NCBI GenBank assembly: GCA_003446315.1
Contig: DMBA01000089.1
Location: forward strand, 4,892 to 11,015
Reading direction: 5' to 3'
DNA: 6,124 nt
DNA from: Ruminococcus sp.
GTDB lineage: Bacteria; Bacillota; Clostridia; Oscillospirales; Ruminococcaceae
Shown: one piece after another, positions 1 through 6,124 of the stretch
How positions within the stretch are numbered: the stretch's first letter is position 1
Layout of the letters: the number at the start of each line of letters is the position of its first letter
Translations under genes and position numbers: made by a program
Notes under the pieces: model-generated
What the model was told of the DNA's origin: nothing
Seen by the model: the letters and a program-made list of their open reading frames with translations, nothing else
Databases searched by the model: none

Positions 1-813
1 GTCAGCAAGATCGTCGATCATTCCGGCAATGTCGTCCTTTCCAATGAAAAGGCGGTCAGAAGACAGGTCGTTTCCGAAGAAACGTCTGCCCAGATGCGCA
101 AAGCACTCCAGTATGTCGTTGATAACAACGGCGGAAGCAACGCCTATATCAAAGGCTATAAGATCGGCGGTAAGTCCGGTACATCCCAGAAGCTCATGGG
201 CAATGTCCAGAAGGGACAGGAACAGTATGTCGCTTCCTATTGCTGCTTCGCGCCGGCGGATGATCCGGAGATCGTGCTCCTCATTATGGCGGATGAACCG
301 AATAAATCCATCTCTTACTACGGCTCCACGGTCGTTGTGCCGTATTCCAGAACTGTGATGGAAAAAGCACTTCCGTATCTCGGCTATTATCCCGAATATT
401 CCGATGAAGAAGCAGAATTGCTCGATGTCACCATCCCGCTGCTCATCGGTGATACCGTTACTGCTGCACAGGCGAAACTCGAAAAGCTCGGTCTGAACAG
501 CGAGATTGTCGGTGACGGGCAGGATGTCAATGTGCAGATGCCGATCACCGGTACGTCTGTTGCAAAGGGCGGCACTGTGCTCCTCTATACCGGCAATAAT
601 TCCAGTTCCGAAAAGGTCACTGTGCCCAATCTCATCGGTATGACACTCGCTGAGGCAAATGAGGCTCTTACAGAAGCAAAGCTCAATTATGTCGCAAAAG
701 GCTCCACCCGTGCCGATGTCACCGTTTTGCTCCAGAGTCTGCCGGCAGGCTCAACGGTGCAGGAATGGTCGGTCATCAGTCTCGATCTCGGTACCGATGA
801 TGAAACAGGCTGA
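1..813 (+). CDS. Class B penicillin-binding protein (division transpeptidase), C-terminal part with two PASTA domains; 5' end outside window
   Basis: The reading frame is open from base 1, so the N-terminus, membrane anchor and SxxK active-site serine lie upstream; 270 residues are visible. Residues 1-130 are the end of the penicillin-binding transpeptidase domain, with the third active-site motif as KSGTSQK at residues 58-64. The family usually has KTGT; KSGT also occurs in pneumococcal PBP2x. Two PASTA domains follow, starting near DVTIP (residue 142) and VTVP (residue 206) and joined by a short Asn/Ser-rich linker. The protein would cross-link septal peptidoglycan on the outer face of the membrane, with FtsW as the partner glycosyltransferase. 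Its place directly before murE matches pbpB/spoVD/pbp2x-type genes. Clostridial SpoVD is usually described with one PASTA domain, so the vegetative division enzyme fits better, but the visible part cannot settle this. No symbol is given because the paralogue is uncertain. Confidence 0.93.
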   Translation, partial: VSKIVDHSGNVVLSNEKAVRRQVVSEETSAQMRKALQYVVDNNGGSNAYIKGYKIGGKSGTSQKLMGNVQKGQEQYVASYCCFAPADDPEIVLLIMADEPNKSISYYGSTVVVPYSRTVMEKALPYLGYYPEYSDEEAELLDVTIPLLIGDTVTAAQAKLEKLGLNSEIVGDGQDVNVQMPITGTSVAKGGTVLLYTGNNSSSEKVTVPNLIGMTLAEANEALTEAKLNYVAKGSTRADVTVLLQSLPAGSTVQEWSVISLDLGTDDETG

Positions 814-845
814 TCTGCCGCACATCTGCTTTATCATTCTTTCTG

Positions 846-872
846 TTTCGCCGGTGCTGCGTCCCGGCGGAA
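846..872 (+). other. Hairpin in the PBP-murE gap
   Basis: Bases 846-854 (TTTCGCCGG) pair with 864-872 (CCGGCGGAA) to form a 9-bp stem with one G-U pair and a 9-nt loop. The core CGCCGG/CCGGCG is a perfect inverted repeat. The stem ends 12 nt before the murE ribosome binding site. No T-run follows directly (only TTTT at 881-884), so it is not a standard intrinsic terminator. It could be an mRNA processing or stability element, a weak attenuator, or chance in a GC-rich stretch. The rest of the 82-nt gap shows nothing else recognisable. Confidence 0.4.
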
Positions 873-895
873 GATCATGCTTTTAGGAGATTACC

Positions 896-2353
896 ATGAA
901 ACTCTATTCTTTGCTCGAATCTTTGCAGACGGCGCTGCCGGATACCGAAATCACCGGCGTGACCGATAATACCAGAAAACTTGTGCCCGGAATGGTCTTT
1001 GTTTGTATTCAGGGTGCGAATTTTGACGGGCATTCTGCTGCGGATACTATGCTTAAAAACGGCGCTGTCCTTGTCATCGCGGAACGGGATCTCGGTCTTG
1101 GCGACCGGCAGATCATCGTGCCCGATACCAGAAAAGCATACGGCGATCTCTGCGCTGCGTGGTACGGGCATCCCGAACGGAAGATGCGCTTTGTCGGCGT
1201 GACCGGTACAAACGGGAAAACAACAACGGCTACGCTGATTAAGGAAATGCTCCGGAAAGCCGGTCAGAAAGTCGGGTTGATCGGTACGGTGCAGTATGAG
1301 ATCGGGGATGAGATCCTTCCTTCTCCCAATACCACGCCGCTGACCGATGCCTACTTCGCACTCCTTGCAAAAATGGCGGATGCGCAGGTCGATACCGTTG
1401 TGATGGAAGTTTCTTCCTTCGGTCTGGAACAGCACCGCATTGGCCCGACTCATTTCAATATCGCTGTTTTTACCAATCTGACACAGGATCACCTCGATGT
1501 CCACGGCACAATGGAAAACTATTATCTCGCAAAACGCATGCTGTTCGATATCTGCGATTTTGCACTCGTCAACGGGAATGATCCCTACGGCAAACGCCTG
1601 TTCCGTGAGATCTCCTGTGAGAAAATGACCTACGGTATCCGGCAGGATCCCGCAGATGCATTCGATATCATGGCGGAAAAGGTCACGCTGAGCACGGAAG
1701 GTACCACGTTTACCCTGCTGTCCGGCGGTGATGCCGTTCCCGTTCAGATGCGTATGACCGGTATGTTTAATGTCAGCAATGCCGTTGCTGCAATGACTGT
1801 CGGGCAGAAACTCGGTATTCCGGATGCCGATATCCGGACGCTGCTCCTCGATTATCCCGGCGTGCGCGGCAGATGTGAGGTCATCCCGACTGCACTCGAT
1901 TTTACCGTCATCTGTGACTACGCCCATACCCCCGATGCACTCGAAAAAGTGCTCGCAAGTCTCCGCGCATGCACCGTCGGCAGACTCATTGCCGTGTTCG
2001 GCTGCGGCGGTAACCGGGATGCGGCGAAACGTCCGAAAATGGCGCAGGCTGCTGCCAAAATCGCAGACTTTATCATGGTCACTTCCGATAATCCCAGAGA
2101 TGAGGATCCCATGTGCATTATTCAGGATATCTTAGGCGGTCTGGAAGGTTCCGATACACCCTATCAGACAGAACCCGACCGCGCAGAAGCCATCTATCTC
2201 GCCATGAAACAGGCGAAAACCGGCGATGTCATTCTGCTTGCCGGCAAAGGACATGAGGATTATCAGATCATTGCAGGCGGCGTGCATCTCCATATGGATG
2301 AGCGTGAACTTGTCGCGGATGCCGCAAAACGAATCTTTACCGAAAAAAACTGA
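896..2353 (+). CDS. murE: UDP-MurNAc-tripeptide synthetase MurE, probably meso-diaminopimelate-adding
   Basis: This cytoplasmic ATP-dependent Mur ligase adds the third stem-peptide residue to UDP-MurNAc-L-Ala-D-Glu. It is 485 residues, the usual MurE length. The N-terminal UDP-binding domain covers about residues 1-95. The central ATPase domain has the P-loop GVTGTNGKTTT at 101-111 and the UDP-MurNAc-dipeptide-binding stretch SPNTTP at 143-148. K213, in HGTMENYYLAKR, fits the carbamylated lysine of the family. The C-terminal domain carries DNPRDEDP (398-405) and GKGHEDYQ (450-457). DNPR is the signature of meso-DAP-adding enzymes; lysine-adding MurE proteins differ here. The ATG at 896 is supported by AGGAGA at 885-890 with 5-nt spacing. 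It follows the PBP gene by 82 nt. No murF or second ligase follows it. The amino-acid specificity is inferred from the motif. Confidence 0.97.
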   Translation: MKLYSLLESLQTALPDTEITGVTDNTRKLVPGMVFVCIQGANFDGHSAADTMLKNGAVLVIAERDLGLGDRQIIVPDTRKAYGDLCAAWYGHPERKMRFVGVTGTNGKTTTATLIKEMLRKAGQKVGLIGTVQYEIGDEILPSPNTTPLTDAYFALLAKMADAQVDTVVMEVSSFGLEQHRIGPTHFNIAVFTNLTQDHLDVHGTMENYYLAKRMLFDICDFALVNGNDPYGKRLFREISCEKMTYGIRQDPADAFDIMAEKVTLSTEGTTFTLLSGGDAVPVQMRMTGMFNVSNAVAAMTVGQKLGIPDADIRTLLLDYPGVRGRCEVIPTALDFTVICDYAHTPDALEKVLASLRACTVGRLIAVFGCGGNRDAAKRPKMAQAAAKIADFIMVTSDNPRDEDPMCIIQDILGGLEGSDTPYQTEPDRAEAIYLAMKQAKTGDVILLAGKGHEDYQIIAGGVHLHMDERELVADAAKRIFTEKN

Positions 2354-2393
2354 CCGGATCCGGAAGGCTGCCTGAAAGATCATATGCAGCCTT
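2354..2393 (+). other. Palindrome and hairpin in the murE-mraY gap
   Basis: Directly after the murE stop is a perfect 10-bp palindrome, CCGGATCCGG (2354-2363). Next to it, AAGGCTGC (2364-2371) is the exact complement of GCAGCCTT (2386-2393), giving an 8-bp stem with a 14-nt loop. No T-run follows, so this is not a clear intrinsic terminator, and the downstream genes look like the same operon. The rest of the 103-nt gap holds only a weak promoter-like stretch and the mraY ribosome binding site. The structure may affect mRNA processing or partial termination, but this is inference. Confidence 0.4.
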
Positions 2394-2456
2394 TGCAGGA
2401 ACCCGTTCGCAATCGTTTATATTCCCGCGTGATAAGCGGTTTTTCTGGAGGACATT

Positions 2457-3482
2457 ATGCCAATTTGGTTGACTCTTTGCGCGGCAGTAACCGCTGCCGT
2501 GATCGCTGCCGTCGGCGGCTTCGTGCTCATTCCCTTTCTGCGCCGGATCCATTTCGGGCAGACCATCCTGGAAGAAGGCCCTGCATGGCATAAATCCAAA
2601 CAGGGTACGCCGATCATGGGCGGCTTCCTCTTTATCATCGGCAGCATTGCTGCAACGGCACTCGGCTATACCGTCTGGCGCGTCATCGGCGGCGTGGATG
2701 TCACCGATCCGCAGACCGGTACACAGGCGCTCCGGCTTCTGACCGTTGTCCTGTTCTCTCTGCTCTATTCCGGTGCCTGCGGCTTTACCGATGATTACAT
2801 CAAAGCCGTCAAAAAACAGAATCTCGGTTTGAGTCCAAAACAGAAAATTCTGTTTCAATTGGTATTTTGTTCCGGCTTTCTGGCAATAATGTATGCACTG
2901 GGCGATCATGATACCACAATTGATCTGCTCTTTGTCAAACTCAATTTCGGCATCTTCTATTATCCCGTCATGATCCTCTTTATGCTTTATATGATAAATG
3001 CGGTTAATCTCACGGACGGCATCGACGGGCTTTGCGGTTCTGTGACCGTTGTTTCCATGCTCGTGCTGACCATCCTCTGCGCGGCAGGCGATCAGCTTGA
3101 GCTTTCCCTCTATGCAATTACCGTTGCAGGCGGATGCATCGGCTTCCTCGTGTGGAATCTGCACCCGGCAAAATGCTTTATGGGCGATACCGGTTCGATG
3201 TATCTCGGCGGTGCCTTTACTGCTCTCGGCGTTGCTTGCAGAATGCATCTGCTGCTCGTCATTGTCGGTGTCGTTTATGTCGCGGAAGCACTCAGCGTGC
3301 TCATTCAGACACTGTACTTCAAGTATACCAGAAAAAAATACGGGGAAGGAAGAAGAATCTTCAAAATGTCCCCGATTCACCATCATTTTGAGCTGTGTAA
3401 ATGGAGCGAATACAAGATCGTGACCGTTTTCTCGATCGTCGGACTGGCGTTCGGTGTGCTTGCGATCCTCTTGCAGCTCTGA
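2457..3482 (+). CDS. mraY: Phospho-MurNAc-pentapeptide translocase MraY (lipid I synthase)
   Basis: This integral membrane enzyme transfers phospho-MurNAc-pentapeptide from UDP to undecaprenyl phosphate, forming lipid I on the cytoplasmic face. The product is 341 residues, within the family's usual range, and very hydrophobic; the family has ten transmembrane helices. The expected motifs appear in order: PIMGG near residue 52, the aspartate pair DDYIK at 112-116, NAVNLTDGIDGL at 181-192, MGDTGS at 242-247, and the histidine motif HHHFE at 308-312. The aspartates D112, D113 and D190 fit the conserved catalytic and Mg2+-binding positions. The stretch around residues 74-95, after the second helix, is a polar loop. 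The ATG start is fixed by TGGAGG at 2446-2451 with 5-nt spacing. In many related clusters murF precedes and murD follows mraY; neither is present here. Confidence 0.97.
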   Translation: MPIWLTLCAAVTAAVIAAVGGFVLIPFLRRIHFGQTILEEGPAWHKSKQGTPIMGGFLFIIGSIAATALGYTVWRVIGGVDVTDPQTGTQALRLLTVVLFSLLYSGACGFTDDYIKAVKKQNLGLSPKQKILFQLVFCSGFLAIMYALGDHDTTIDLLFVKLNFGIFYYPVMILFMLYMINAVNLTDGIDGLCGSVTVVSMLVLTILCAAGDQLELSLYAITVAGGCIGFLVWNLHPAKCFMGDTGSMYLGGAFTALGVACRMHLLLVIVGVVYVAEALSVLIQTLYFKYTRKKYGEGRRIFKMSPIHHHFELCKWSEYKIVTVFSIVGLAFGVLAILLQL

Positions 3483-3504
3483 TGCCACTTTATCACAGCA
3501 GAAC

Positions 3505-3521
3505 GGAGCGTATGGATCATG
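3505..3521 (+). promoter_or_regulatory. ftsW ribosome binding site with a decoy ATG in the spacer
   Basis: GGAG at 3505-3508 is the only plausible Shine-Dalgarno site before ftsW. It lies 10 nt from the ATG at 3519, longer than the 5-6 nt seen for the other genes here. An out-of-frame ATG at 3512 lies in the spacer, only 3 nt from GGAG, probably too close for good initiation. It would encode 29 residues ending at the TGA at 3599-3601. This suggests weaker ftsW initiation than for murE or murG, which is inference. Confidence 0.5.
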
Positions 3522-4733
3522 GCAGCTTCTACAGCAAAATCAAATACGAACCGCAGCAAAACCAGAGTCAGACCTGCCGGCCGCGGCAAACGACTCATTG
3601 ACAACGATCTCGACGGTGTGCTGCTCGGTACGGTCATTGCACTGCTCGTCATCGGTTTGCTGATGATGTTTTCGGCTTCCTATCCGGCAGCCATCGAGGA
3701 CGGGCAAAGCGGTACGTTTTATGCCGTCAGACAGCTCGTGTTTGCCTGCGCCGGTCTTGCCGCAATGGGCATCCTCAGTATCGTCAATTACCATATCTTT
3801 GAAAAACTCTGGGTCTCCGGTACTGCATTCGGAATCGCTGCCCTTCTGCTGATCGCTGTGCTCATTCCCGGCATCGGCAAAACCGTCAACGGCGCGACCA
3901 GATGGATCCAGATCGGCAGCGGAAGCGGCGGCATTACCTTCCAGCCTTCCGAACTCATGAAAATTGCGATTGTCCTGTTCTTCTCGATGCTTATTGTCCG
4001 GAATGAACATCGTATGAAATCATTCAAATACGGCGTTTTGCCCTATTTGATGATGCTCGGTGCTGTCGCCGGACTGATGATGGCGGAACCGCACCTTTCC
4101 GGTACGCTCATCATTGCAACACTCGCTTTGACCCTCATTTTCGTCGGCGGCGCAAGACCTGCACATTTCGGGATCCTCATCGGCATCGGTGTGCTCGGTC
4201 TGACCGCAGTCGTTTTGTTCCTCATGTACCGCAGAGGCATCGGCTATTTCCAGAACCGGATCCTCTCGTGGCTCGATCCCTTTAACGAGGAATATATGCA
4301 GGACGAAACATGGCAGACCTGTCAGTCCCTCATTGCAATCGGTTCCGGCGGAATGTTCGGGCTCGGACTCGGCGCATCCCGTCAGAAATATCAGTATCTC
4401 CCGGAAGCACAAAACGACTTCGTCTTCGCAATCCTCTGCGAAGAATTCGGATTCGTCGGTGCTGTGACCGTCATTTTGCTCTTTTGTCTCCTCATTTTCA
4501 GAGGCTTCTATATCGCTGCAAAAGCAAAAGATAAATTCGGGATGCTTGTTGCGGTCGGTCTGACGATGCATATCGGTTTGCAGGCGCTGCTCAATATCGC
4601 TGTTGTCAGCAATGCCATCCCGAACACCGGTATCTCCCTGCCGTTCTTCTCTTACGGCGGTACCGCTTTGATGATGCAGCTCGCCGAAATGGGCGTTCTG
4701 CTCAATATTTCCAGACAGGCAAGACTCGACTGA
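3519..4733 (+). CDS. ftsW: SEDS-family peptidoglycan glycosyltransferase FtsW (or the paralogue SpoVE)
   Basis: This polytopic membrane protein polymerises lipid II into glycan strands at the division septum, working with a class B PBP. Its 404 residues are normal for FtsW. A basic cytoplasmic tail (about residues 1-30) precedes a first helix containing LLMMFSAS. Family motifs follow: NGATRWIQIG (124-133), FQPSELMKIA (141-150), EPHLSGT, PEAQNDFVFA (295-304) and the C-terminal IPNTGISLPFFSYGGT (367-382). D300 sits at the position of the catalytic aspartate known in RodA and FtsW. The PNTGISLPFFSYGG form and the setting between mraY and murG favour FtsW/SpoVE over RodA. In Bacillus subtilis this position in the cluster is held by spoVE, so a sporulation role cannot be excluded. 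The gene starts 36 nt after mraY with a weak ribosome binding site. Confidence 0.93.
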   Translation: MAASTAKSNTNRSKTRVRPAGRGKRLIDNDLDGVLLGTVIALLVIGLLMMFSASYPAAIEDGQSGTFYAVRQLVFACAGLAAMGILSIVNYHIFEKLWVSGTAFGIAALLLIAVLIPGIGKTVNGATRWIQIGSGSGGITFQPSELMKIAIVLFFSMLIVRNEHRMKSFKYGVLPYLMMLGAVAGLMMAEPHLSGTLIIATLALTLIFVGGARPAHFGILIGIGVLGLTAVVLFLMYRRGIGYFQNRILSWLDPFNEEYMQDETWQTCQSLIAIGSGGMFGLGLGASRQKYQYLPEAQNDFVFAILCEEFGFVGAVTVILLFCLLIFRGFYIAAKAKDKFGMLVAVGLTMHIGLQALLNIAVVSNAIPNTGISLPFFSYGGTALMMQLAEMGVLLNISRQARLD

Positions 4734-4739
4734 ACACAT

Positions 4740-4752
4740 AGGAGTGAAAATG
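4740..4752 (+). promoter_or_regulatory. Ribosome binding site that fixes the Nudix gene start
   Basis: AGGAG at 4740-4744 lies 5 nt before the ATG at 4750. An in-frame GTG at 4744 would add two residues, but it overlaps the Shine-Dalgarno sequence and has no site of its own. The ATG is therefore preferred. The site lies in the 16-nt gap after the ftsW stop, so ftsW and the Nudix gene are almost certainly co-transcribed. Confidence 0.8.
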
Positions 4753-5274
4753 CCAGAATATCTCGATCTCTATTATGCCGATCAGCAGAAAACCGGTCAG
4801 CGTATCGTGCGCGGGGAACCGATACCGGACGGATGCTATATCATGCTCGTCAGCATCCTCACCCGCAGACCGGACGGGAAGATCCTCATAACCCGCCGCG
4901 CACCGGAGAAAAAATATGCCGGACGCTGGGAAATTACCGGCGGATGCGTGCAGGCAGGGGAGTCGCCCTGTGAAGGCGCTGTCCGGGAATTGCGTGAGGA
5001 AACCGGCATCTCCGCACAGACAGCCGATCTCGTGCCGTGCGGTACGGAGATGCGGAAATACTTTGTCCACAACTTCTTCCTGCTCGATCTGCAATCTGAT
5101 ATTACCGCGGTATCTCTCCAAAAAGGAGAAACCGATGCTGCAAAATGGGTCTATCCCGCAGAATATCTTGCGATCTATCAGCAGGATCAGGCGGTGTCTC
5201 ACCATATTCCGCTGCTCATGCGGCATTATCCGGATATCTTCTCAGAAAGCAAAATGCAAAGGAGTATGCAATGA
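4750..5274 (+). CDS. Nudix hydrolase of unknown substrate, IPP-isomerase-like N-terminus
   Basis: The 174-residue product is a single-domain Nudix protein with no signal peptide or membrane helix, so it is probably cytoplasmic. Residues 65-87 match the Nudix box GX5EX7REUXEEXGU in full, including R79, E80, E83, E84 and G86, so Mg2+-dependent hydrolysis of an X-linked nucleoside or other diphosphate is expected. The N-terminus (YLDLYYADQQKTG, then VRGEPIPDG) resembles Nudix proteins related to isopentenyl-diphosphate isomerase, but the intact box argues for hydrolase activity. The gene is 16 nt after ftsW, and its TGA overlaps the murG ATG (ATGA), so the two are probably translationally coupled. 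No Nudix gene belongs to the standard dcw set. The substrate is unknown; UDP-linked precursors, a prenyl diphosphate or damaged nucleotides are possible, with no direct evidence. Codon use resembles the neighbours, with no sign of recent transfer. Confidence 0.93.
   Translation: MPEYLDLYYADQQKTGQRIVRGEPIPDGCYIMLVSILTRRPDGKILITRRAPEKKYAGRWEITGGCVQAGESPCEGAVRELREETGISAQTADLVPCGTEMRKYFVHNFFLLDLQSDITAVSLQKGETDAAKWVYPAEYLAIYQQDQAVSHHIPLLMRHYPDIFSESKMQRSMQ
5258..5274 (+). promoter_or_regulatory. murG ribosome binding site and ATGA stop-start overlap
   Basis: AAAGGAG at 5258-5264 lies inside the end of the Nudix gene, 6 nt before the murG ATG at 5271. The Nudix TGA (5272-5274) overlaps that ATG. 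A strong site combined with an ATGA overlap is typical of translational coupling, so MurG synthesis probably depends partly on translation of the Nudix gene. An upstream ATG at 5266 is in the Nudix frame and stops after two codons. Confidence 0.85.
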
Positions 5275-6124
5275 AAGTTTTGATGGCGTGCGGCGGTACC
5301 GGCGGTCATATCAATCCGGCGCTCGCAATTGCCGGTATTATCGCAAAAAATCAACCTGATACGGAATTTTTGTTCGTCGGAACACCCGACGGAATGGAAG
5401 CGACCCTTGTTCCTGCTGCCGGCTATCGGATGGAATTTGTCCAGTCAGCCGGCTTTCAGCGCAGTCTGACACCCGAAAATATTGTGCGGAATGCAAAAGC
5501 CGTGCGCTATCTCATGACTTCCGGCGGACATGCCCGCAGAATCGTGAAGGCGTTTCAGCCCGATCTCGCAATCGGTACGGGCGGCTATGCTTCCGGGCCC
5601 GTCATTCGGGCGGCACAGCAGCTCAAAGTCCCGACTGCGATCCATGAACAAAATGCGTTTCCCGGTGTGACCAATAAACTGCTTGCCAAAAAAGCAAACG
5701 CCGTTATGCTCACATTTGATGCCGCAAAACAATATTTTCCCGCAAATGCCAGAACCTTCGTGACCGGCTTGCCCGTCAGAAGCAATCTCACAAAATGTAC
5801 GCGGGAACAGGCAAAACAAAAGCTCGGCTTTGAAGACGGCATGACCGTTCTGAGCTTCGGCGGCAGTCAGGGCGCAAAATGTCTCAATGACCTTATGCCC
5901 GATCTCATGCAGTGGCATCTCGCTTCGGATTTGAAGATCAATCAGATTCATGCTTACGGTCAGCACGGCAGAGATTCGTTCCCGCAGGAATTGCAGTCCC
6001 GCGGGATTGCAGACCATAAACGGCTGCGTGTCTCCGAATATATCCACGATATGGATGTTTGTCTCGCCGCTGCCGATCTCGTTATCAGCCGTGCCGGTGC
6101 TTCGACACTCTGCGAACTCGAAGC
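5271..6124 (+). CDS. murG: UDP-GlcNAc:lipid I N-acetylglucosaminyltransferase MurG, 3' end outside window
   Basis: This peripheral membrane GT-B glycosyltransferase adds GlcNAc to lipid I to make lipid II on the cytoplasmic face. The frame is open from the ATG to the window edge; 284 complete codons are visible, so about 70-80 residues of a typical 350-370 are missing. The N-terminal acceptor domain has the glycine-rich loop CGGTGGHINPALAIA (7-21) with the conserved H13, the second G-loop GTGGYASGP (102-110), and IHEQNAFPGVTNK (124-136). The C-terminal donor domain begins with FGGSQGA (196-202), the third G-loop, and continues to DLVISRAGAST (269-279). E282 matches the conserved glutamate that binds the UDP-GlcNAc ribose in E. 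coli MurG. The start is supported by a strong ribosome binding site and the overlap with the Nudix gene. In B. subtilis murG directly follows spoVE, so the Nudix gene is an insertion relative to that order. Confidence 0.97.
   Translation, partial: MKVLMACGGTGGHINPALAIAGIIAKNQPDTEFLFVGTPDGMEATLVPAAGYRMEFVQSAGFQRSLTPENIVRNAKAVRYLMTSGGHARRIVKAFQPDLAIGTGGYASGPVIRAAQQLKVPTAIHEQNAFPGVTNKLLAKKANAVMLTFDAAKQYFPANARTFVTGLPVRSNLTKCTREQAKQKLGFEDGMTVLSFGGSQGAKCLNDLMPDLMQWHLASDLKINQIHAYGQHGRDSFPQELQSRGIADHKRLRVSEYIHDMDVCLAAADLVISRAGASTLCELE

Noticed and set aside
846..884. Intrinsic terminator after the PBP gene
   Set aside because: The hairpin is real, but only four T's occur, and they lie 8 nt past the stem. 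murE also continues in the same direction and pathway.
659..886. + strand open frame running through the PBP-murE gap
   Set aside because: It mostly overlaps the PBP gene in another frame, has no ribosome binding site and no family resemblance.
875..1927. Long - strand open frame (350 codons) across murE
   Set aside because: It is in exact register with murE codons and exists only because murE lacks TTA, CTA and TCA there. Its translation resembles no known family, and it would fully oppose a clear murE.
2393..2423. Possible promoter: TTGCAG, then TATATT 19 nt later, upstream of mraY
   Set aside because: The -35 match is 3 of 6 and the spacer is too long; shifting to 17 nt gives a poor -10 (TTTATA). 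It is too weak to call.
2337..3488. Long - strand open frame (383 codons) across mraY
   Set aside because: Same cause: it is in register with mraY. The predicted protein is rich in His, Glu and Asp, as expected from the complement of a membrane protein gene.
4020..4739. - strand open frame (239 codons) across ftsW
   Set aside because: It is a codon-register shadow of ftsW, with a highly acidic composition typical of the antisense of hydrophobic codons.
4744..4746. GTG as the start of the Nudix gene
   Set aside because: It lies within the Shine-Dalgarno sequence itself; the ATG at 4750 has proper spacing.
5445..6047. - strand open frame (200 codons) across murG
   Set aside because: It is in register with murG, which carries all expected motifs in the + frame.

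Overview
The window is a piece of a dcw (division and cell wall) cluster. It holds six genes, all on the + strand. The host is most likely a Gram-positive Bacillota of the class Clostridia, possibly near Ruminococcaceae/Oscillospiraceae. Reasons: strong AGGAG-type ribosome binding sites, a division transpeptidase with C-terminal PASTA domains directly upstream of murE, a MurE with the meso-diaminopimelate signature DNPR, moderate GC content, and a codon preference that largely avoids TTA, CTA and TCA. The taxonomic placement is inference.

Layout: positions 1-813 are the C-terminal part of a class B penicillin-binding protein (end of the transpeptidase domain, then two PASTA domains). An 82-nt gap with a hairpin follows, then murE (896-2353). 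A 103-nt gap with a palindrome and a second hairpin follows, then mraY (2457-3482). After 36 nt comes ftsW (3519-4733), and after 16 nt a Nudix hydrolase gene (4750-5274). Its stop overlaps the start of murG (5271 to the window end, truncated) by four bases.

The genes work in sequence. MurE adds the third residue of the stem peptide in the cytoplasm. MraY moves phospho-MurNAc-pentapeptide onto undecaprenyl phosphate to make lipid I. MurG adds GlcNAc to make lipid II. FtsW polymerises lipid II at the septum, and the PASTA-bearing transpeptidase cross-links the product. The one gene without an established role in this pathway is the Nudix hydrolase between ftsW and murG. Two ligase genes often found in such clusters, murF (after murE) and murD (between mraY and ftsW), are absent from those positions.

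There is no sign of mobile elements, CRISPR, tRNA or rRNA genes, and no gene appears broken. The first and last genes are cut only by the window edges. No novel multi-gene system is evident. The points worth a second look are the Nudix insertion, the missing ligases, and the structured gaps on either side of murE.
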